Assembly (NCBI RefSeq): GCF_030272695.1
Contig: NZ_JARFYN010000010.1
Location: 62,001 to 126,000, forward strand
Source: Martinezella calliandrae
GTDB taxonomy: Bacteria; Pseudomonadota; Alphaproteobacteria; Rhizobiales; Rhizobiaceae
DNA length: 64,000 nt
Direction: 5' to 3'
In this document: piece after piece, positions 60,726 through 64,000 of the stretch
Layout: each line of letters opens with the position of its first letter
How positions within the stretch are numbered: the stretch's first letter is position 1
The notes under the pieces: model-generated
Database searches by the model: none
The model's input: the letters and a program-made list of their open reading frames with translations, nothing else
What the model was told of the DNA's origin: nothing
Program-made: the position numbers and the translations under genes

Positions 60726-61958
60726 TCAAAAGGTCGGTGCGTGCACTGTCACCGGATCGGTGGTGGCGACGCGTTGCGGCGTTTCAGCCGCTGGTGCCGG
60801 GAATTGTCCCTCGAACAGGCGCTGGATCGCCACAGCGCTGCGGTTATTGCTGCGCGGCGAGACCGGTCTGCGTGCCAGTAGTTCCTCATCAATGATCGCC
60901 TGCATGCCCTGCGTGAAATTACGGAGGCTGAATTGAGCCGCATGCGCGCGCAGAATGTCCGGGCGGAAGGCAGCTTCATTGTCTTCGAAGTCATGCACTG
61001 CTTCGATCAGCGCTTCCATCGACTGTTCTTCGAATAACATGCCGCTGACGCCGGGAACGACGGTTTCCAGCGCTCCGCCGCTGCCAAAGGCGATGACGGG
61101 CCGGCCGCTTGCCATAGCCTCGACCGGAACGATGCCGAAATCTTCTTCCCCTGGGAAAATCAGTGCACGGCAGCGAGCCAGCTTCTCTTTCAAAACCGAG
61201 AACGGCGCACGGCCAAGGAAGGTGATGGTCGGTCCGGCCAATCGCTTGAGGTTCTCCATTTCCTTGCCCTCGCCGATGATGATGAGGTTGCGGTTCATTT
61301 TTGTAAAAGCCCGCACCGCAAGGTCGATCCGCTTGTATGCAATGAGCTGGCCGGCGCAGAGGTAGAAGTCTTCGGTTGCCGCGGCCGGGGTGAAATCGTC
61401 GACCGAGACCGGCGGATAGAGGACCGTCGCGGGGCGACGATAATATTTGCCGATGCGGGCGCTGACGTGGTGGGAATTGGCGATGAAGCGATCGACCCGC
61501 AGGCTGGTGTTGACGTCCCAGGACCGCAACAGCGGCGCCAGCACCGGCAACATCAGCCGCGAGGCGAGCCCGGCATTGGAGCGATAGAAATGATAGTGAT
61601 CCCAGAGATAGCGCATCGGCGAGTGGCAGTAGCAGATATGCGTCGCCTGTGGCGACGGGATAATGCCCTTCGCCGGGCCTGATTCGCTGGAGATGATCAG
61701 GTCGTAGCCGCTGAGGTCGAAGCTCTCCAACGCGAAGGGCATTAGCGGCAGCAGTGATTGGTAGCCCTTGATTGCGCCTGGGACGCGCTGCAGGAACGAT
61801 GTCGTGACCTTGTGTTTCCTGATCTTTTCGGAAACGCGACTTTCGTCATAGACGAGCGTGAAGATGTCGGCGTCCGGATACATGTCGCAGAGCGCCTCGA
61901 TCACCTTCTCGCCGCCCCGCATCGACACCAGCCAATAATGAACGATCGCAACCTTCAT
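60726..61958 (-). CDS. Glycosyltransferase family 4 for exopolysaccharide
   Basis: A 410-residue GT4 enzyme of the type next to ExoF/ExoP systems. N-terminal lobe: KVAIVHYWLVSMRGGEKVIEALCDMYPDADIFTLVYD; middle: THICYCHSPMRYLWDHYHFYRSNAGLASRLMLPV; donor lobe: FYLCAGQLIAYKRIDLAVRAFTKMNRNLIIIGEG and the E-x7-E motif EEDFGIVPVEAMASGRPVIAF. No signal peptide; it probably acts on the cytoplasmic face. ATG 61958 with GGAGG upstream. Divergent from the ExoF-like gene across a 316-bp gap with paired direct repeats, so joint control is plausible. Confidence 0.9.
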   Translation of the reverse strand: MKVAIVHYWLVSMRGGEKVIEALCDMYPDADIFTLVYDESRVSEKIRKHKVTTSFLQRVPGAIKGYQSLLPLMPFALESFDLSGYDLIISSESGPAKGIIPSPQATHICYCHSPMRYLWDHYHFYRSNAGLASRLMLPVLAPLLRSWDVNTSLRVDRFIANSHHVSARIGKYYRRPATVLYPPVSVDDFTPAAATEDFYLCAGQLIAYKRIDLAVRAFTKMNRNLIIIGEGKEMENLKRLAGPTITFLGRAPFSVLKEKLARCRALIFPGEEDFGIVPVEAMASGRPVIAFGSGGALETVVPGVSGMLFEEQSMEALIEAVHDFEDNEAAFRPDILRAHAAQFSLRNFTQGMQAIIDEELLARRPVSPRSNNRSAVAIQRLFEGQFPAPAAETPQRVATTDPVTVHAPTF

Positions 61959-62173
61959 CCCACCGCCTCCGCCGTTGACCGAGACATCATTGTGCTGGCG
62001 GCAAGCAATGCGACAGAACCCACATCGGTCCGCCATCGCATCCAAATGGTTGAACGTCATGACCAAAAGGTCTAGCCGGCGAAAAAGGTTTAAACTCAAT
62101 GATATATTCGCCGTTACTCCAACGCTGTGCGCCGCCTGTTCTTTCCTCAGAAGGGATTAGGCGTAACCCTACG

Positions 62174-62206
62174 TCAGGGGATTTACTCGAAATGCGTTCA
62201 GGGGAT
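62174..62206 (+). promoter_or_regulatory. TCAGGGGAT direct repeats upstream of the ExoF-like gene
   Basis: TCAGGGGAT occurs at 62174-62182 and 62198-62206, 24 bp apart (start to start), each preceded by CG(T). Direct repeats at about two helical turns suggest cooperative regulator binding in the gap between two divergent polysaccharide genes. No known box is claimed. Confidence 0.35.
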
Positions 62207-62274
62207 GATCTCAGTCCATAGCGCTGCAGCAGATGTGCAACGGCGCGACTGACACGAAAACGAGATCGCGCCTC

Positions 62275-63612
62275 ATGTTGACAGTTTCTGCTCTTCACAG
62301 ACGAGCCCGCCGGAAAGCGTCGGGCACCATCCTCAGCCTGTTTCTCACGCTAGCACTTTCTGGAACCGCCTTTATCGACCGGGCAAGCGCAGCGTCCGAC
62401 CAAGTTTACCACATCAAGCCTCAGACGCGGATGAAGGTGGCGATCGTCGAATGGGTCGCTTCGACTGGCGAATATAAGGAGTGGACTGCGCTCAACGGCG
62501 AATATGTCGTCTCGCAATCCGGCACGATCTCCATCCCGATGATCGGTGAGATGTCCGTCGCCGATAAAACCACCGGTGATGTCTCTGCCCAAATTGGCGA
62601 CCGGCTGAAGCAGATCACCGGTCTTGCCACCGCGCCCACGGCTTCGGTCGAAGTCGTGAAATATCCGATGCTCTACGTCTCCGGTGCAGTCGAGAAGCCG
62701 AGCGAATTCGAATTCCGGCCGGGCCTGACGGTGAAACAGGCTGTTGCGATGGCTGGCGGCCGCGAGCGCCGTTCCAGTCCGACCGGTGAATACAACGACG
62801 CGCAACAGATCAGCTATGCGGGCGAGATCAACCGGATGGAGCTGCAATTGAAGCAGCTCGGCGCGCGGCGTGCCCGGTTGATGGCCGAATTGAATGACCA
62901 GACGACCATCGATTTTCCGCCGGAAATGAAGGCAGCGCCCGAAGGCTCTCCAGTCCGGCAGATCATGACCAGCGAAATCGACGTGTTCAATGCCAGGGCC
63001 GAAGCGATGCGCCAACAGCTTCAAGCTGCCGCCGAGCTCGAAACCTTGCTGCGCAACGAGATCGACATTCTCGATGAGAAAATGGCATCCCAGGACGAGC
63101 AGGTGAAGATCGCCCAGGACGAATTGCAGGACATTTCCAAGCTGGTCGATACGAAGATCCTCACCACCTCGCGCAAGACCTCCTTGGAGCGCGTCGTCGC
63201 CGACATGCAGAGCAGCAAGCTCGATCTCGTCGTCGCATCGATGCAGGCCAAGCAAAAGCTGAGTGAAACCGAACGCGACGCGCTGAACCTCCAAGGGCAA
63301 CGCAAGACCGAGGTCGGACAGCAACTGCAGGCGGCCGAAACCGAAATCGAAGACACCAAGCTAAAGCGCACCACGACACTGCAACTGCTGCAGATCGCCG
63401 GCGCTTCGGTGTCTCGCTCCGAGAGCATGAAGGCGATTGATCTTCAGCCGCTTGAATATTGGATCACCCGCGGTGGCAACAATGGCACTGCGACTGAGGT
63501 GCCGGAAACGGCAGAGCTGCAGCCGGGCGATGTGCTGGACGTTCGCTACAACGTTTCCAACAGCCTGGATAGCGCGATGCTGTCCTCGGCCGATCCCACA
63601 CAATCCCAATAG
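62275..63612 (+). CDS. ExoF-like outer-membrane/periplasmic polysaccharide export protein
   Basis: A 445-residue exported protein. Signal peptide: ARRKASGTILSLFLTLALSGTAFIDRASAA with likely cleavage after ASA. Residues ~45-130 carry the polysaccharide export (Wza-type) domain: YHIKPQTRMKVAIVEWVASTGEYKEW and YVVSQSGTISIPMIGEMSVADKTTGDV. A SLBB-like segment follows (MLYVSGAVEKPSEFEFRPGLTVKQAVAMAGGRERR), then a long coiled coil (~200-385) and a C-terminal domain with LQPGDVLDVRY. This matches ExoF of S. meliloti and related OMA proteins. Start ATG 62275 keeps a short n-region; ATG 62233 is an alternative. The ExoP-like gene follows after 32 bp. Confidence 0.88.
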   Translation: MLTVSALHRRARRKASGTILSLFLTLALSGTAFIDRASAASDQVYHIKPQTRMKVAIVEWVASTGEYKEWTALNGEYVVSQSGTISIPMIGEMSVADKTTGDVSAQIGDRLKQITGLATAPTASVEVVKYPMLYVSGAVEKPSEFEFRPGLTVKQAVAMAGGRERRSSPTGEYNDAQQISYAGEINRMELQLKQLGARRARLMAELNDQTTIDFPPEMKAAPEGSPVRQIMTSEIDVFNARAEAMRQQLQAAAELETLLRNEIDILDEKMASQDEQVKIAQDELQDISKLVDTKILTTSRKTSLERVVADMQSSKLDLVVASMQAKQKLSETERDALNLQGQRKTEVGQQLQAAETEIEDTKLKRTTTLQLLQIAGASVSRSESMKAIDLQPLEYWITRGGNNGTATEVPETAELQPGDVLDVRYNVSNSLDSAMLSSADPTQSQ

Positions 63613-63644
63613 ATTTCATCGAAGCAAGGTCGGGCGGAAATAAC

Positions 63645-64000
63645 ATGGCAGTTCACGAGATTGGTAAAAGCGTACCCGGTGCTCAGTCCGAGGCCAAGCG
63701 ATCAAATGGAAGCGAATATATTTCCTTTCGCGATATTTGGCGTTTCCTTGATCGTCACATGCTGATCTTCATCGTCGCTACGGCGCTCGGGCTCGGCATC
63801 GGCGGGTTCTATGTACAGACCACCCAGCCGATCTACACGGCGACGACGCGGCTTGTGATGGATCCGGAACAGGGTCGCATCGCATCCCAGGACGCTTTCA
63901 CCGGCACGGTCATCATCGAAGCTGCCGAGATTGCCAGCCAAGTCGAAATCGTCAAATCGGAGGCGATCGCCCGCGCAGTGATCGAGAAGCTCAATCTCAG
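63645..64000 (+). CDS. ExoP/Wzc-like polysaccharide chain-length protein (3' truncated)
   Basis: Open from ATG 63645 (GGCGGAAA upstream) to the window edge, at least 118 residues. After a ~28-residue cytoplasmic start, FRDIWRFLDRHMLIFIVATALGLGIGGFYVQTT is the first membrane span of the Wzz/ExoP family, followed by QPIYTATTRLVMDP and AAEIASQVEIVKSEAIARAVIEKLNL, the standard periplasmic beginning of these polysaccharide co-polymerases. The expected second span and kinase domain lie beyond the window. It forms the export pair with the ExoF-like gene. Confidence 0.88.
   Translation, partial: MAVHEIGKSVPGAQSEAKRSNGSEYISFRDIWRFLDRHMLIFIVATALGLGIGGFYVQTTQPIYTATTRLVMDPEQGRIASQDAFTGTVIIEAAEIASQVEIVKSEAIARAVIEKLNL

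Noticed and set aside
1..64000. CRISPR arrays, tRNA and rRNA genes
   Set aside because: No regularly spaced direct repeats, CCA-ended cloverleaf-like segments or rRNA-conserved stretches were seen.

Overview
The window is GC-rich DNA with dense alpha-proteobacterial operons. It carries DppABCDF-type and UgpC-type ABC transporters, a MocR regulator, class III nucleotide cyclases, an ExoF/ExoP-type polysaccharide export pair and an agp/mel alpha-galactoside locus laid out as in Sinorhizobium. Together these point to a Rhizobiaceae member, most likely Rhizobium, and to an accessory replicon or accessory region (inference). No rRNA, tRNA or CRISPR array was recognised. Both ends of the window cut genes: a LivF-type ATPase at the left and an ExoP/Wzz-type protein at the right.

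Layout. 1-7.3 kb: end of a LivF ATPase, a fused 5-oxoprolinase/hydantoinase, a MarR-like regulator, the scar of a deleted peptide ABC operon, and an M14 metallopeptidase. 7.3-14.7 kb (minus strand): a carbohydrate ABC operon (binding protein, two permeases, a GHL6-type glycosidase, a LacI regulator and a UgpC-type ATPase). 15.2-16.9 kb: an AstE/AspA-like deacylase and a binding-protein domain with no signal peptide. 16.9-19.8 kb: an accessory patch with an IS110-family element and a Phd/PemK toxin-antitoxin pair lying between two copies of a perfect 20-bp inverted repeat.

20-29 kb: metallo-beta-lactamase hydrolase, deacetylase, glycosyltransferase, a membrane ferredoxin-adenylate cyclase fusion, FkbM and small methyltransferases, a DUF3095 cyclase-like protein and a further atypical class III cyclase. 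29.2-35.2 kb: a complete peptide-type ABC operon (fused ATPase, binding protein, two permeases). 35.3-42.4 kb: three glycosyltransferases, an ABC exporter-like protein whose ATPase motifs are all destroyed and whose nucleotide-binding domain is split by a large insertion, and a small cyclic-nucleotide-binding protein. I consider the 20-42 kb stretch the best candidate for an undescribed system: cyclic-nucleotide synthesis and sensing interleaved with glycan-modifying enzymes and a pseudo-ATPase membrane protein.

43-54.7 kb: the alpha-galactoside locus (AraC-type AgpT, two GH4 glycosidases, AgpA-type binding protein, permeases, fused ATPase) with a fumarylacetoacetate hydrolase family enzyme at its end. 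54.7-60 kb: DUF983 protein, MocR regulator, GH2 glycosidase and a PhnD-like binding protein without signal peptide. 60-64 kb: a RelB/DinJ antitoxin with a decayed toxin, then a glycosyltransferase divergent from ExoF-like and ExoP-like export genes. The general theme is uptake of plant-derived sugars and peptides, hydrolysis of glycosides, and surface polysaccharide production.
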